A stretch of 64,000 nucleotides of DNA. Origin: Taenia hydatigena (Eukaryota; Platyhelminthes; Cestoda; Cyclophyllidea; Taeniidae). The translations under genes were made by a program, and so were the position numbers. Under the pieces are notes generated by a model that worked only from the letters and a program-made list of their open reading frames with translations, ran no database searches and was not told the DNA's origin. Positions 10,807-23,400 of this stretch are shown here, piece by piece. The stretch is from NCBI GenBank assembly GCA_036345935.2, contig JADWOT020000007.1, positions 8,871,236 through 8,935,235 on the forward strand. The letters are read 5' to 3'. Numbering within the stretch: position 1 is the stretch's first letter; each line of letters opens with the position of its first letter.

Positions 10807-12569
10807 ATGTCAGAGTCCAGCCATCGGCGTCAACCTAGGAACAACATTCTCGTGCGTCGGTGTTATCCAGAACGGCAGGTTTGAAATCATAGCTAATGAT
10901 CAGGACAACCGCACAACGTTCAGTTGTGTTGCTTTTACTGATCGGGAATGTCTCATCGGTGAGGTCGCAAAGAATCAGGCAGTCTTGAACCCTACCAATA
11001 CAGTATTTGATATGAACCATCTGATTGGACGCCGTTTTGAGAATGAAGAAGTACAGAGAGAGAGATAAAGCAATGGCCCTTCAAATTTATACATTCTGGA
11101 GAAATATCGAAGGTCGAGGTGCAGCATTGCGGCACGGCAAGGCAATTCATTGCTGAGCGGATCTCGTCCAAGGTGCTGTCGGGGATGAAGAGGACAGCAG
11201 AGGTCTACCTGGACGAGAAGGTGACAAATGCTGTTACCACAGTGTCGGCTTATTATAGTGTCAACCAGCGTCAGGTCTTGATCGAGGCTGGCAAACTAAT
11301 GGGCTTAAAAGTGCTGCGTCTCATCAATGAGCTGACTGCAGCTACCATTGCCTAAGGTATAGACAAGAAGACCACTAAGCAGCGCAATGTGCTCATCCTT
11401 GATTGGGGCGGTGGCAGCTTCGACGTCTCCATCATGTCAACACAGAATGAAAAATTTGAGGTGAAGGCGGTTGGTGGTAACACACACCTAGGTGACGAAG
11501 GCATTACTTCTCGGCCTGAGGGACCACAAAGGAAAAGACTTGACGATCAATAAAAGGTCATCAGCCAATTGAGAGAAGTGCGAGGAGGCAAAGAGAATAT
11601 TTAGCTCGGCTAGGAATACGAACATTAGAATATTGACCTTGTTTGAATGCAATGATTTTAATGCGAGCCTCATACGGGCTAGATTTGGGCAATTGTGCCT
11701 GGATCTCATTGGATGGGCGATAAATGCAGCAAAGGCAACGATTAGCGATGCGAAGATGGAGAAGGCTGCCATCAGTGAAATTGTGCTGGTAGGAGGATCA
11801 ACGCGTATTCCAAAGGTGGAGAAGTTGCTGCAGGATTTCTTTGATGGCAAAGAGGTGAGGCGACCCATCAATGCAGACAAGACAGTGGTCTACGGTGCCA
11901 CTATTTTGGCTGCAAATCTGACTGGTGGTGTATCAACAATGACAAAGGGTTTGGTTTTGCTGGAAGTGGCGCCACTCCCTTTGGGTATTGACAAGTATGG
12001 TGACATTGTGGCGACGGTGATAAAGCGTAACACGCCAACCCCAACTAAGGCGACGGAATCATTCATCAACTTTAGCGATAATGTAATCAAAATGCTGGTT
12101 AGTGTGCTTGACGCGTGACAGCCACTTGTTGGGTGAGTTTTGGTTGCCTGGTCTCTCACCGACACCGGGTGGAGAAAGTGTAGTAGACATGACCTTTGAG
12201 ATTGACGAAAACGGCATCCGTCATGTGTCGGCAGTCTAAAGGTCGCCAGGAAAGCAGAACATGATCACCAACCACAGTGGCCGTCTGTCTGAGGAGATAG
12301 GGCAGATGCTGAAGGATACAGAGACAAACAAGCAGGAGGATGAGAAGGAGAAAATTAGAATGGAAGGGAAGAATGAGTTGGTGGGCTACGTCTACGACAC
12401 AATAAGGAAATTAGAGAAAGAGGACGTGAAGCAGGAGACATTGGAGGCGAACCACAAAGCAGTATTAGCGCAGTGTGAAGGGACGATCAGGTGGACGGAC
12501 ACCAATAGAGAGGTCGCAAAGGGGGACTACGAAGAAATGCGCAAACAGCTTGTGTATACAGCCTTTTGA
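10807..12569 (+). pseudogene. HSP70 pseudogene (heat shock protein 70 family)
   Basis: HSP70 is an ATP-driven cytosolic chaperone. In order, the translation shows [15 protein letters not shown] (signature 1, with the usual Asp of IDLGTT changed to Asn), [20 protein letters not shown] and LIGRRF; KQWPFKFI near 11070; KVTNAVTTVSAYYSVNQRQ; GLKVLRLINELTAATIA; then a TAA at 11353; VLILDWGGGSFDVS (signature 2); a wrecked stretch at 11510-11640; IVLVGGSTRIPKVEKLL (signature 3); a broken substrate-binding part (FEIDENGIRHVSAV, stop); and a C-terminal helical remnant (ITNHSGRLSEEIGQML). It ends LVYTAF with no EEVD tail. The start is off frame by one base and there are several frameshifts and stops. 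It is intronless, but the TATA box upstream argues for a DNA-level duplicate of an intronless gene rather than a retrocopy. HSP70 expansion with pseudogenes is known in tapeworms. Confidence 0.93.
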
Positions 12570-12694
12570 TGAAACCGTAAAAGCGAAATTCGTGAACAGA
12601 GGAAAAAATTAAACTGAGGCAAATAGATAAGGAGACTCAAGCATCATCCACTTATTGTGTCTTCCTTTGACTACCATCAATGTATTTGTGTGCA

Positions 12695-12714
12695 TTTTAA
12701 ATGTACATTTAAAA
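12695..12714. repeat. perfect 20-bp palindrome
   Basis: TTTTAAATGTACATTTAAAA reads identically on both strands. It sits about 125 bases after the end of the HSP70 remnant, where a 3' UTR or flank would lie. No function is assigned. Confidence 0.9.
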
Positions 12715-12719
12715 CGTGC

Positions 12720-14165
12720 TTAGTTCAACATACCCTGTGCATTTCTCTTGTATCCTTCTGTTGCTCTCACGTGTACGTTGCAGAATCTGCATTATCTTTG
12801 GTCCACCTCCTTCTCTTTGTTAGATTTACTGGCATAGAAGGGAACATGGATAAGGCAGACGTTTGGGGAGACGTAAGGATTATTGAAGTCGCACGATGTC
12901 AGCATGTGGACATGACTGAATGAAGGAGAGCATATGTATTCCAAGGAAATGAGGCACTTGCCGATTAACTAGGGGATTTTTAAGTGAATGCCGCAAACAA
13001 TTCTTAACCCTTGAATTCAAAAGACGTTATCTAACATGGTTAAGCTGAGATGAGATGTTGAAGACTTGCCCCTGTAGCCTGTCGCAAAAGGCACGTTTGC
13101 AGTCTGTGGAATTAAAAATGCGGGTTCCAGTTTAAATTTTTGCTACCACTCATCAAAACATGCGATTTCAAAGAGTGGTCCTACTGCAATCCCTTCAGTA
13201 GCTGGTTAGAATCCTGTACCGATGATTTAAGGCGATGACAAAATCGTCGACTAGTGCCCGCTATTGCAAAGTAGACGTACCTGAGGAAAGAGCGAACTGC
13301 TTCTTTTATCCGATGTTTATTTGCAATGAATAGGTACGTCGTACGAAGTAGTAATAAGGAGGTGTTGAGTCCCCAAATAAGCCGTCCAAGAATTCCTTAA
13401 GGTCTTATCATCTTTGTTAAGGATTAATCCCGGAAGTCACCTAGAATCATGGGCACAAGTAGAATACTCCGCCACGACGCAAGCATGTTGAAAAGGCGTC
13501 ATTTCAACGAAGAATCCCTGGCTAGCGTTGTTCGCATAAATATGCAGCAGTAGAGATTAGAGCTCTGTGCGAGAGAAAACCAAAGGGAAGAAAAAAGCAA
13601 AGTCGCATAGAATTGCAGGCTGTAGATCCAATAAAGATGCAGCAAGGTGATGGAGGAGGCAGGAAGCACTTGTGGAATCACACCTCCGTAGAAATAGGTA
13701 GAAAGTTGGATGGCACCCTCAGCAATGCTCAACGAGTGAATAAATGGAACGCTTTTGGAACGATTAGCAGGAGAAAGGTTTCACACGTCTAGACGCTTTG
13801 GATTGCCACTGCTTAAGCTAGATGTAGGTCACAGCGCGGAGCGTATTCGGTGCTTCAAGAGTGCAAAATGGCCTGCGATGGTGCGCAAGCAGTGAACAGA
13901 GGCAAACGGGATGCAAAGAAGCAGCTGCTCTCATCGCTGCCTAGTAGATAAGTTAGGTGGGCAGTTAAAGTTAAGCGACAGCGCCTTGTAACAGGAGACG
14001 TTACTAGGTGGCTAGTTCATGGCCAGAAATAGCAGATCTCGCATCATTGTTGGGGAGTGTTCTCGAGCTTTGAAGCTGGGACCCACTGCAATCAAACAGA
14101 AACCAATGACAAAGCAGAGGGAGCAGAGCTCTAGGTTGTACCTTTTTGCTTCCTTTTTTACTATT
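12720..14165. other. no gene recognised
   Basis: Only short overlapping open frames are present. No motif, repeat partner or RNA gene was identified. A short string, gtctagacgctttg (about 13788), recurs loosely at 17155 and 34224 without extended flanking similarity. Confidence 0.45.
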
Positions 14166-14169
14166 TCCT

Positions 14170-14340
14170 CAATGCAGCCTATTGCACTGAAGTTTACTAA
14201 AACCACTGCAGCGCCCTGGGAATTGCTGATAAAACAAATCCGAATGCGCAGCTCTGTTCAGCCAATTGAAACATTACTTGTCTGGTATGGTAAAGACTTG
14301 CACGTTTTTAACCTCGGTGGAGTTAGCTGTGTAGGTCCGA
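14170..14340 (-). repeat. promoter-like repeat P, weak partial copy
   Basis: The plus-strand string gcgcagctctgttcagccaattg matches the equivalent strings at about 8425 and 6345. The orientation is therefore minus, opposite to the copy that follows at 14500. Similarity fades on both sides. With the next copy it forms a loose inverted pair. Confidence 0.4.
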
Positions 14341-14347
14341 CACACGG

Positions 14348-14378
14348 AAATTGTGCACCGATCATCGGTGTACAATTT
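14348..14378. repeat. 31-base near-perfect inverted repeat
   Basis: Two 15-base arms flank a single central C at 14363. All pairs are Watson-Crick except one G-T pair (14355/14371). As RNA it would also pair, with G-U at that site. It lies inside the region between two opposed copies of repeat P. Confidence 0.9.
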
Positions 14379-14499
14379 ACGTCGGTGACAGCAACGGAGA
14401 TGAATAGGATAATAGGAAGTGGACAGGATGTTCCCAACTCACAGAGGCAGCGCATTACCAGTCGAGAGTTAGTACACTAACCATCCTCCAGCGCTTTGT

Positions 14500-14940
14500 T
14501 TGTGCCTCCACACATCCATTTGGAGCTGTAACCTCTGCCCACAACATTCATCACCTACAAACTTGTTCGTACCAGAGTCAGCATAGTGCTTCATTCACTC
14601 GAGTGTGCAGTCGCCAATGAATGAGAAGAAGCGTGAGGCTGTGACAAATTGTGATTGGATGAAAGGCTTCCAATCAGCACGCCTCGTGGCGAAGTAGGCG
14701 TAGACGTCAAAGAAACTGTGATTTGGAGGCTTGTGGTAATGAAAGCATTCTCACATCACAATTATCACACGTTGCCTCTAATAGTGATTCCATTGCACCT
14801 ACATCGGGTGGTGTTACCAAGACGAGTTGCGTGTCGATTGGTTGGATAGGGCCGCCCACATGGAATCCCTGCGTCAACAGCCGCCACATTTTAACTGCAA
14901 ATACGTGTGAGCGGATCACATGAAATATTCCTTGTAAAAT
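14500..14940 (+). repeat. promoter-like repeat P, plus-orientation copy
   Basis: This is the mirror partner of 6270-6735. It carries ggagctgtaacctctgcccac, gagaagaagcgtgaggctgtg, attggatgaaagg, agacgtcaaagaaact and gcttgtggtaatgaaagcattct. Its first 190 bases match the HSP70 upstream region at 10530-10700. No TATA box and no HSP70 frame follow it. Confidence 0.7.
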
Positions 14941-14944
14941 GCAA

Positions 14945-17285
14945 ATAAGCATGCGATGCATCAACCCATTTGCGCTTTTGCTAACTATCCTGCCAGTAGC
15001 GCTATTCCTCCTGTTCAACTGGAGAGAAGCCGGCTGATCTAGTGATAGCAAAAAGGGTAAGGGCTAATGTATCCTATCTTTAGCAACACCGATCGCCTAG
15101 GACTACATGCCTCATGGTTGCAGCTGGCATTTGACTGTTGGCGTTAGCGAGCGAAAGTATCTCTCTGCATTTGAGACCACCGTCAGCCAATGCGGTCCCT
15201 GAACTGCTTATAGCGAGTTCATTATTTCATTCCTTACCTTCCCATCCATAACGCCATGCATTTATTTCCAAACCCATGGCTGTATTTATCTTAACGTTGG
15301 TGTCCTTTATTGCATTTTATGTTCATGCATTCCTGCATGCTTGTTTGCTCCCAACTTTGTCACACAACCTCAACCCTTCTTGTTTTGAGGATCTAGTCAT
15401 CTACTCTCTTGTCCATTCTCGACATTATTCGGTCATTACAAGGCTTCTTATCTGCTTATTCTCCCTTTTGATTGGCTTTGATTTGTATTGATTGCTAAAT
15501 TTTAAAGCCGTCTTGAAGTCACTCGCTATTCAATGGGTCCAGAATAGATGCGGACATTCGTCGGACCCCTTAGTTTAAATATGCCTTTCCATTAAATGCA
15601 ATTTCAAAGTGATAAAGCAATAACTCCTTTTTTGAATTGGTGAACCCGTTAATTACTTTGCTAAACACCTATCGCCTCCTTGAGCCTTGCGAATGATGGA
15701 ATAAGCCCTCACTACGATGACCTGTGAGGAATGATGCTTCACTACCACCGTAATTATGAAGAAAGTTGTCGTACCTCTTCGGATTGAGAATCCAAAGTTT
15801 GGCATGATTGTGACACCTTGCTACAATGATTTGAATGTAGCAGCGGTCAATAGCTTGGATTATGCCTTGCATTGACAGTCGATCAGATCAGTCCTTTTTG
15901 CATCCCTTTCAGCACTGTAGTTGCCTGCGGTTTGTCAGTGGGAACACACGTACCATTAAGAATGCAGGAAAGTCAATGATGCACACGAATCGTCTGGTCA
16001 CCGACCGAGCGTGTAGGTCATAATGGTTGCAATGTATCTCGCGATTGAGGGAGTAGAGCAGGGAGATCTACAAGTGACAAACGTAATGGCAGAGGTGATG
16101 GGATACGTAAGGCTTGCTGACATCGATTTGATCAAGGTTTCCTGTTTTTTTTAAAAAAATTCATTAAAATTTAGTTTAGGTGGGCTTTTATATGCCCATC
16201 GATACATGTCTCACCTGTCAACGTTGGTCACTACCGAACAAATAGCCGTTCAGCTGCTTCGGTACCAAAGGCAATGATGAACGGCTACCGCTGAATAATA
16301 AATCGAAAGTGTGGTCCTTCGAGGTCCTTCCATTTAAGGTTCTAACCCTCCGAGTCACGTCGTACAAGGGTTGGTCAATCTACTAAATCTTGAGGTGTTG
16401 GACAACCTGGCCCTTCGATAGTGTTTCCGTCGCTGCATTACACGGTGAACCGCATATTATTGCTCTTAAAGTATTTTCTGCGAAATATTAAAAATTTGGC
16501 AATTTTCATGTTAATTCGCTTTACATGTGTATATATTTTATAGATGAGCCAAGACCGATGCCTCAGGCGAACCTCAGCGCATAAGTGGCACATGGTTCCA
16601 GATCCTCCATCTAGGCCAGCCTCGATGTGGCGATGAGGAGGCGTTAGCGAAATAGTGTACTGCTGAAAGTGCGGTAGGGAAAAGAAAGTTGCCTGATAAG
16701 GCAAAGGTGTTGAGTGGAACTTTCCTACACTCTCTGCGATGCCTTCTGTAGGTGGTCGGGCTGGAGAGAAGACGACTGCAATCTACATTATAGCTATCAC
16801 CCCCATCTACCTCAAACAATGCCTGCTTAGTAGTCCAAGCCTTATGGATTCGATCATTAGCATTTGAAACTATCGACTGATTCTATTTGGCTTGTGTTTA
16901 GGTGGTCGAGCGCTCACTGTTCGCCTAACCAGATACCCATACTACTACGGAGAGGAGTAGGCGAAAGAGGCCTCAGTGAGTCCCTAGGTAGTTGACAGCG
17001 GATCAGTGAAGAAAGTTCAATTTTAAGCTACAGAAGCTGAGAGGTTTCGGCGGTGCGAGAAAACGTGAAGTGCCACCCATCTCTGATATGTTTAAAAAAG
17101 TCATCGTGCAATAAAACCAATTTGGGTTTCAGTCCCTACATGCATTTTAATCGTCTTTAGACGCTTTGTATTCACCCAAGCATTGCCAAATCATTTGGAT
17201 TTTTGTGTTTTTTTTCGCGGTGTGGGTGGATCCATTTTTGCAAACGCATTAGCCTCCCAACATTGAAAACATTTATAAATGAGAA
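14945..17285. other. no gene recognised
   Basis: Both strands show only short frames. A pyrimidine-rich, hydrophobic frame at 15276-15491 (+) looks composition-driven. A GC-richer island at about 15930-16110 has no recognised coding content. A T-run/A-run junction sits at about 16145-16158. Confidence 0.4.
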
Positions 17286-17289
17286 AGCA

Positions 17290-17480
17290 ATGGCTTTTAC
17301 TTTTTGAAATTAGCGGCTGTCATTGTACTCTCGTAATAAAACTAGTTCTTTTTGTAATTTAGTGGTTTCTGTTACTCAAGATGGGCAGCTACGCCTTTGC
17401 GTTACATATATGTGACATGGGTAATTTGTCGGGCACGAACGATCGGTCGTGCTATCTCGTGCATCCGATGCATTCACTGA
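17290..17480 (-). repeat. palindrome-rich repeat Q, copy 1
   Basis: The reverse complement aligns with 39180-39360 (agcacgaccgatcgttcgtgc versus agcatgaccgatcgatcttgc, then cccatgtcacatat versus tccatgtcacataa). Three palindromes stand in a row: 17401-17416 (gttacatatatgtgac, one mismatch), 17433-17452 (gcacgaacgatcggtcgtgc, one symmetric mismatch) and 17460-17472 (tgcatccgatgca, 6-base arms, 1-base loop). No open frame is seen. It could be a small non-autonomous element or a structured RNA gene. Confidence 0.6.
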
Positions 17481-17489
17481 GATCAAAAT

Positions 17490-20400
17490 GTTAGAATAAA
17501 ACGTGATTGGTTTGTTTAATTGACGGCATTCACCCGAACTCAGCCTGCGATTCAGCGGTCGTGGAATAGTCGCTGTGAGGCACCAATTTGTATTCGTATT
17601 TCTGTCAGTTATTTAGTCAAACTTCTTTGTTCAATGAAAACTTTTATGTGATTGTTGCCTTGGTTTGGCCTTTTTAAATTTTAAAATGTAGTCAGCAATC
17701 CGTCCATGTCAGAGTGGGATGGGATTGCTGTGAGGCCTTTTGAATGCACTAGTTGATGCACACTCTCAATCTAGTTGGTTTTTAGGCCAAAAAATTGTGG
17801 GTTGCCTTAGTGAAAATTGCCGTTGGCTCCTAAGCCATTTTGTGGCAAGCCAATTTTTCTATTGGCCGGTTGTCAGACCTCCACATTTATGAACGCAGTT
17901 TGTGACAGAACGCAAGACGCATTTGAGTTTCCAATTATCAGTGTAGTTTTAAGGTACAAGTGCGTGTCCACACTGCATCTCAATCCTCGGGGTTTACGAC
18001 AGTTTCAAATGAATTCGTCGAATTTCGTGCAATCCACTCGCTTCCAACCATGAGAAAATTCTTGGCTTCTTACTATTTCTTCAGCTTCGGGTAAAGACAG
18101 AGACTAAGCGGCTCCCAAATACGATTGAATTAACTCATCCGAAATGCGCCAATCAGCATTATCCACGGAGCAATTGAAGGGGTTGCAAGCCCGAGAGTTA
18201 TACAAGGCATTTGCATTCGCACGTTCCCATATTTTTCTTCAAGTGTTTTAGAGCATTCAAGTTGTATTTTTAACTGAGCAATTCGGGAGTAAAATAGTGC
18301 TGTGCTACCAAAATTGCCCCTAATGAGATAATTAATAGCGCAATGAACTCTGCAAAAAAATAATAAATAATCATGTCGGACTAAGACCTAACTTAAAAAC
18401 GAATTTCAGCCAACCAGCATTTTGTGATAGTTTAAACTCAAAAGTCGTGTTACTTATCTCCGTTACTTATGAGAATACTTTGTTTTGTCACTTGCAGCGC
18501 CCATCCTTTTGGGTGGTCTAACAACTTAGAGATTTTGCGAATTTGCAGTTACGGAAGTAAAAGCTATAAATCAGGTATGCATTGATTTAAAAAATATGAT
18601 CAGCCTCTCCTGTTTCGCGCAGTGCAATGCTTTCAAAGTTATTATATGTTTCAAACACTTGATGTTTGACTGAACCAAATGTATTTAATGTCGATAGTAG
18701 GGTGCGGTCTATCTATACCAAGTAAGTAGCACCAAGTCGCAAATGTTGGGTGATAGCATACCTTTAGCGCCATTTCATCAAAATACCAAAGTGGCGTTCT
18801 TATAAGTGTTGTGGTATCGAGTTGGACATATGGGCTGACGAAATCATGTGGCGTGACCAGCGTGGTACTGCTGTGAATGCCGAACATTTTACAATCTCTT
18901 CTGCAGGACACCACCTTGCCACCGCCATTACCGCCAAGTAATGCAAAACACTACTTCTCACCTCTAGTCACTGTCAGCTTCACCGTCTTCCTCCTTAGTA
19001 CACCGCGGAGAACTCAGTGTCCTTGGAAGGCAATGGAGGCGGCATCAACTCCAACGTCAGAGGACGCTTACACTCTCCTGTGGTTTAATCCGGCTCCAGT
19101 ACCTTGTTGAGTCTCACACGTGGCCTTAGCTGCTCTGTTTTCTATCCCATCCTAGGACAACTGCAAGCTAGACTGCTTCTCACTAAACTTATGAATATTT
19201 TAGTAGGATTCCAACATAATCATGGATGTTGGAATGATTTGCAAGTCCATCATCGACGTTTAAATTGGCGGTCTCGTGGGTGGTTAAATAAATGACCCTT
19301 TGTAATTCGACAACAAAGCGAAATTTATTCGCAGCAGAAGAATGAGTAGGAAAACTACAGTGCCAGTCCATTCGCTCGTGACATGGTCAATTTGATGTCT
19401 GGTATGATCACATGATTGTGCAATGGCTGCGAAATGAAACATCAGGAAAGTTCAGGCGCCAGTAGTATAGAATCCAAGTTTTTGAGAAAATATTTTCGCA
19501 ATGAAAATGCATGCGCAATCACTACGGAGTGATTCGAACCTTACTAGCCCTTAATGAAATCTAAGTGTAGAGAATTGGGTTTCAGTTTTCCTCCCATAAC
19601 ACAATTTTCCCATCAAAGTAGATCATGAGGCTTAGACAAGCTGTGATTAATTGGATGTCTAAATATTAATCGTTATTGCTTGCATAGACACGCTTGACGC
19701 ATGTGAATGAGTAAGGCTGTTGAATTTTAGCGCAAAGGGATGGAACGAGGGTCAGTGCTCTACTAGTGGGACAACTATGGTCTAAAAAATGTCTACCCAT
19801 AATTTAACAGGAAGTGGCTAATGAGATGACTAGCAAGTCTTAGGGAACTGTATTTGGCTTGGTGAAAGGGTGCTTTACTATACAAAAGGGATTTTTTACA
19901 TTTTTAAGATGTCATTTTTTACGCAACTAATTTTCTGTGAGCTAATGTAATTTAATGAAACAAATATGAACGTGGCACATCTTCCCTACTTTACATTTTA
20001 TTTCTACAACTTTTCGAGGGCATTGTTGTGCAACAAGAAAACTGTCCCTAGCTTGTAGAAGCACAAGTTATGCCGAATAGAGAAACATTGCCTTTAGCAA
20101 TAAAGTCAGAAATGATGAAATAAACCACTCATGTGTCACAAATGGCAATAAATCATGGCTTTGCCTACTGCATAATATTTTAAGTTCCCATCCACACTCA
20201 CTGTAGCTGCCTGAAGTCTAAAAATAGCTGGTCTCTCTCTGTAGTGATGGAGAGATTTTTATTGGCCGAAGTGGGTGACATGAAGACTGAACGTTGCGCC
20301 ATGCTTACAAGATCGGTTCGTTTACCACGTTACAAGGCGTTAGTTGCACTATTGCAGGTCCAAATTCATCAATTTTTCCTGCTTTCTTGTGATTCCAATG

Positions 20401-23400
20401 TGCTTCTTAGCTCTGTCTTAGCAACTTGCAGCATGGACTCTTACTGAGTTATCAGACAAACAAATTTTTGTCGCTGGTATTGCTCAGTTGTCCTTTATCT
20501 GGCTCGATGGATTTAAATGGAATGGAAGGCAGCACAAAAGCACTTCAAGTTCAATATTCCTTTCATAAAGGCCCAAATGCTATCTTTTTATTCCGAGGTA
20601 AGAAAGCACTGTTCTTTTTACTAGGTGTATGCCAGACCTTACATTCTAGGCTATCAGACAGATGATAAATCCTGGTACTGTGGATTGTGCAGCCCACTCC
20701 ACCTTTCTGATGGTTTAAAATTGAGTTACTACTACCACCAGCGATTATTGCGTTCCATATTGTCTATCTATTCCCCATCATGCATTCTCTTGTGCATAAA
20801 TGGCCAAGATGTCCGAGTTGTTGGCATTTTATCTTACGCATTTACGGAAATTGGTGACTTTCGTCATTTTTCTACCAAATCCTTGTCATTCATTCTTTGG
20901 ACCAAGAGCAGATTTCCTTAGTTAACAATGTAGTGATGTGCTCTCTATAGGTTGGTTGCTTTCCCTTACGCTATCTTTAACAAACTACACACGATAGATA
21001 AATTTACTCGGGCTCTACTTATCCCCTCATGAGTAGACTGACGAAAACGGGTACAAGTCAAATTAACAGTCGGTCTGTAGTTTTACCTTTGATCATATAA
21101 TCATGGGATAGCACCACCCACTAATTTGTTGCTATTTGCTCGTAAGGCAATATGTCAAAATTTACAGCTAATTTGATGCGAAGAAGATATTTGAATTGCG
21201 TGCCTAAAGTACTTAATTGAAGTTAGATGGACAAAGATGATTTCGTGGTGTAAAGGTGAAAGCTTCGCAGGATACTCTCCTGCATTTCATGCTTTGAAAT
21301 GCAAAACGGAACATAACAGAATTTCTAAGTGGCTGGTAAACTGTCGAGACCAGGAAGTCTACAAATAGTAGTAACTTGGCAACTGGAGTGGGTTAGGGGA
21401 TTGAGCGTAAGTTTGGATATGATTCTAAGGTTTTGGTTAAATTGCATGTCCACACGATTTGATTAGATAAAATCGAATATCTTGAATTTAAAGACCATTA
21501 ATAAATGCAATCGGCATGGCTGGAATTTCGCAGCATGCTAAAGTGGCAAGAAGCGAAGGCAATGAAAGTGCAACTGGGAATACCGTGGTGGCATTAACAC
21601 AAATATAAGCAATTGTGCACATGTGCGTGACCTGTTTCGAGTACTAAAGCCCTGCGCACGTGTCTCAAGTCAGTCTATTCCGGATCCTTAGATTTACGGG
21701 TTGTCCTCCTGCATCACTTGGCTACACTGTGATTCGCCTCATTCTTGCCATTGTGTGTGGACTTGTGCTTCTCAATCAATCAACTATATAATCCGCAATT
21801 ACTATCTTGTTGATTGCTTCCCAATTTATGTCTGACCATAGTGTAGCTGTCAGGAATTTTCATAGTCCTCGAGTCAGTCTTTCCAGTAACGTCTAGCAAA
21901 GATAGGCGCATCCAGAAGACGTCAATTTGGAAACAAGGTAGAGGGCACGATGCATTTTATCGAACGGATTTCGGTGTGCACATCCACCAAAGTGGGCAGA
22001 GCAGAGCGTGATGCGATCAGATTTACCTGCCCTCTGGAAGAGCTCTCTCCTTGGCCTACATCCTCTCCGAATCTTCTCTATCTATTCAGCTGTTTTGCTT
22101 TTGACTTTGGAGGCAAATAAGCGTCAAGTTTGAACAGTCGGACATTCTCAAGTAGTTAGCTTATTTATCAAATCTGAAGCTTACAAGGTCCATGAAAATC
22201 AAATGTGTAAAATCAAGATGTCGAATGTCCCGTTTAAGTTATAAATACCCTATTTATTATTTAAAGAATTCAGAACGTCAAGCGACTGCGGCTTATCACA
22301 AGCACACTCACTTTATTCCTTTGAATGTCAAAGTAATAAATCAGAGTAAAGTGTAACTAACATGTTAACAGACAGTCTAATTACTTAGTTTGGAATTCAA
22401 ATGCCTAAGATTTTGTCAGGTTAATAGCATTTCTCAACTGACATCCTGCGACAGAAATGTGGTGAGTGCTGCAATTTCTGGAACTTTGCTCTGAATTTTG
22501 GATTTGACTACACCAAAGCAGGAAATGTCAGAGAAAGAGGATCAAAGGGCTCCAAGCGGACTTAGTTTTGGCTCCCCCTTAGTGTTATCTTTGGTTAGAA
22601 CCCCTAAGGGACAGTAAGCAGACTCCGTGCTTTAACCTGAAATTGCTGGAAAAGTTAAGGTGAAATCTATACACAAACAAAGTTTTTAACCTGTTGACTG
22701 CGAATAGGTTACCTTATAGTCAGGTGGAGAGAGCCAGCTCAAATGCCGTTTGAGGATGCTTGGTCGATCCATTCAGCGAAGCAGTAAATGTGACGCTGAC
22801 TGATGGCCATCACTGTAATACTTTGATTATGCGTCTGACACTTCGATGTGGATTCGTGGTTACTGAAGCATCCGTCTCTACTTTGGCTGGGTGGCATGGC
22901 TAACGAAATATACCAGTAGCCTTCCTAAGTATCTCACACTTAAGAGTAGACATTAGCGTGATTTGCACGTCTCTTTAGAACCATTAAGGCGAGGCAAGCA
23001 ATCCCAATGGGACTTTAAATCACCTAATAGCGTTTGCAGAATGAAAATTCAGTAAATATTATGAGCGCATATTTAGAATTGACTACAGTAAGGCAAAAAT
23101 TTTTGTTCTCTCTGGTCGAGTTGGACCAAAGAAGAGAGCATTACTTCGCCATTCATCTACACTCATTGAACAATGTAGACAACAAATCGTTTATACTATT
23201 AAACATTAAAGTAGAAGGAAATCTGTATGCATTCTATTGTTCAAAAGTCAGCATTTGTGCCAGGACCAAGTAAAACTAAAGGCATCGACTATGGTGCATA
23301 AGTATGTACCGGAGAGGCGAAGGCACTCTTAAACTGATAATTGTTGAACATTTCGCTAAAGCTGTCCTGCTTAGCTTTCCCCAATTATTGGTTCGATACT

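Noticed and set aside
16140..16160. T-run followed by A-run forming a palindrome
   Set aside because: Simple homopolymer junction, expected in AT-rich DNA.
19500..19580. ggttcgaatc on the minus strand, a tRNA B-box-like string
   Set aside because: The flanking bases do not form a T arm or acceptor stem and no anticodon arm is found at the right distance.
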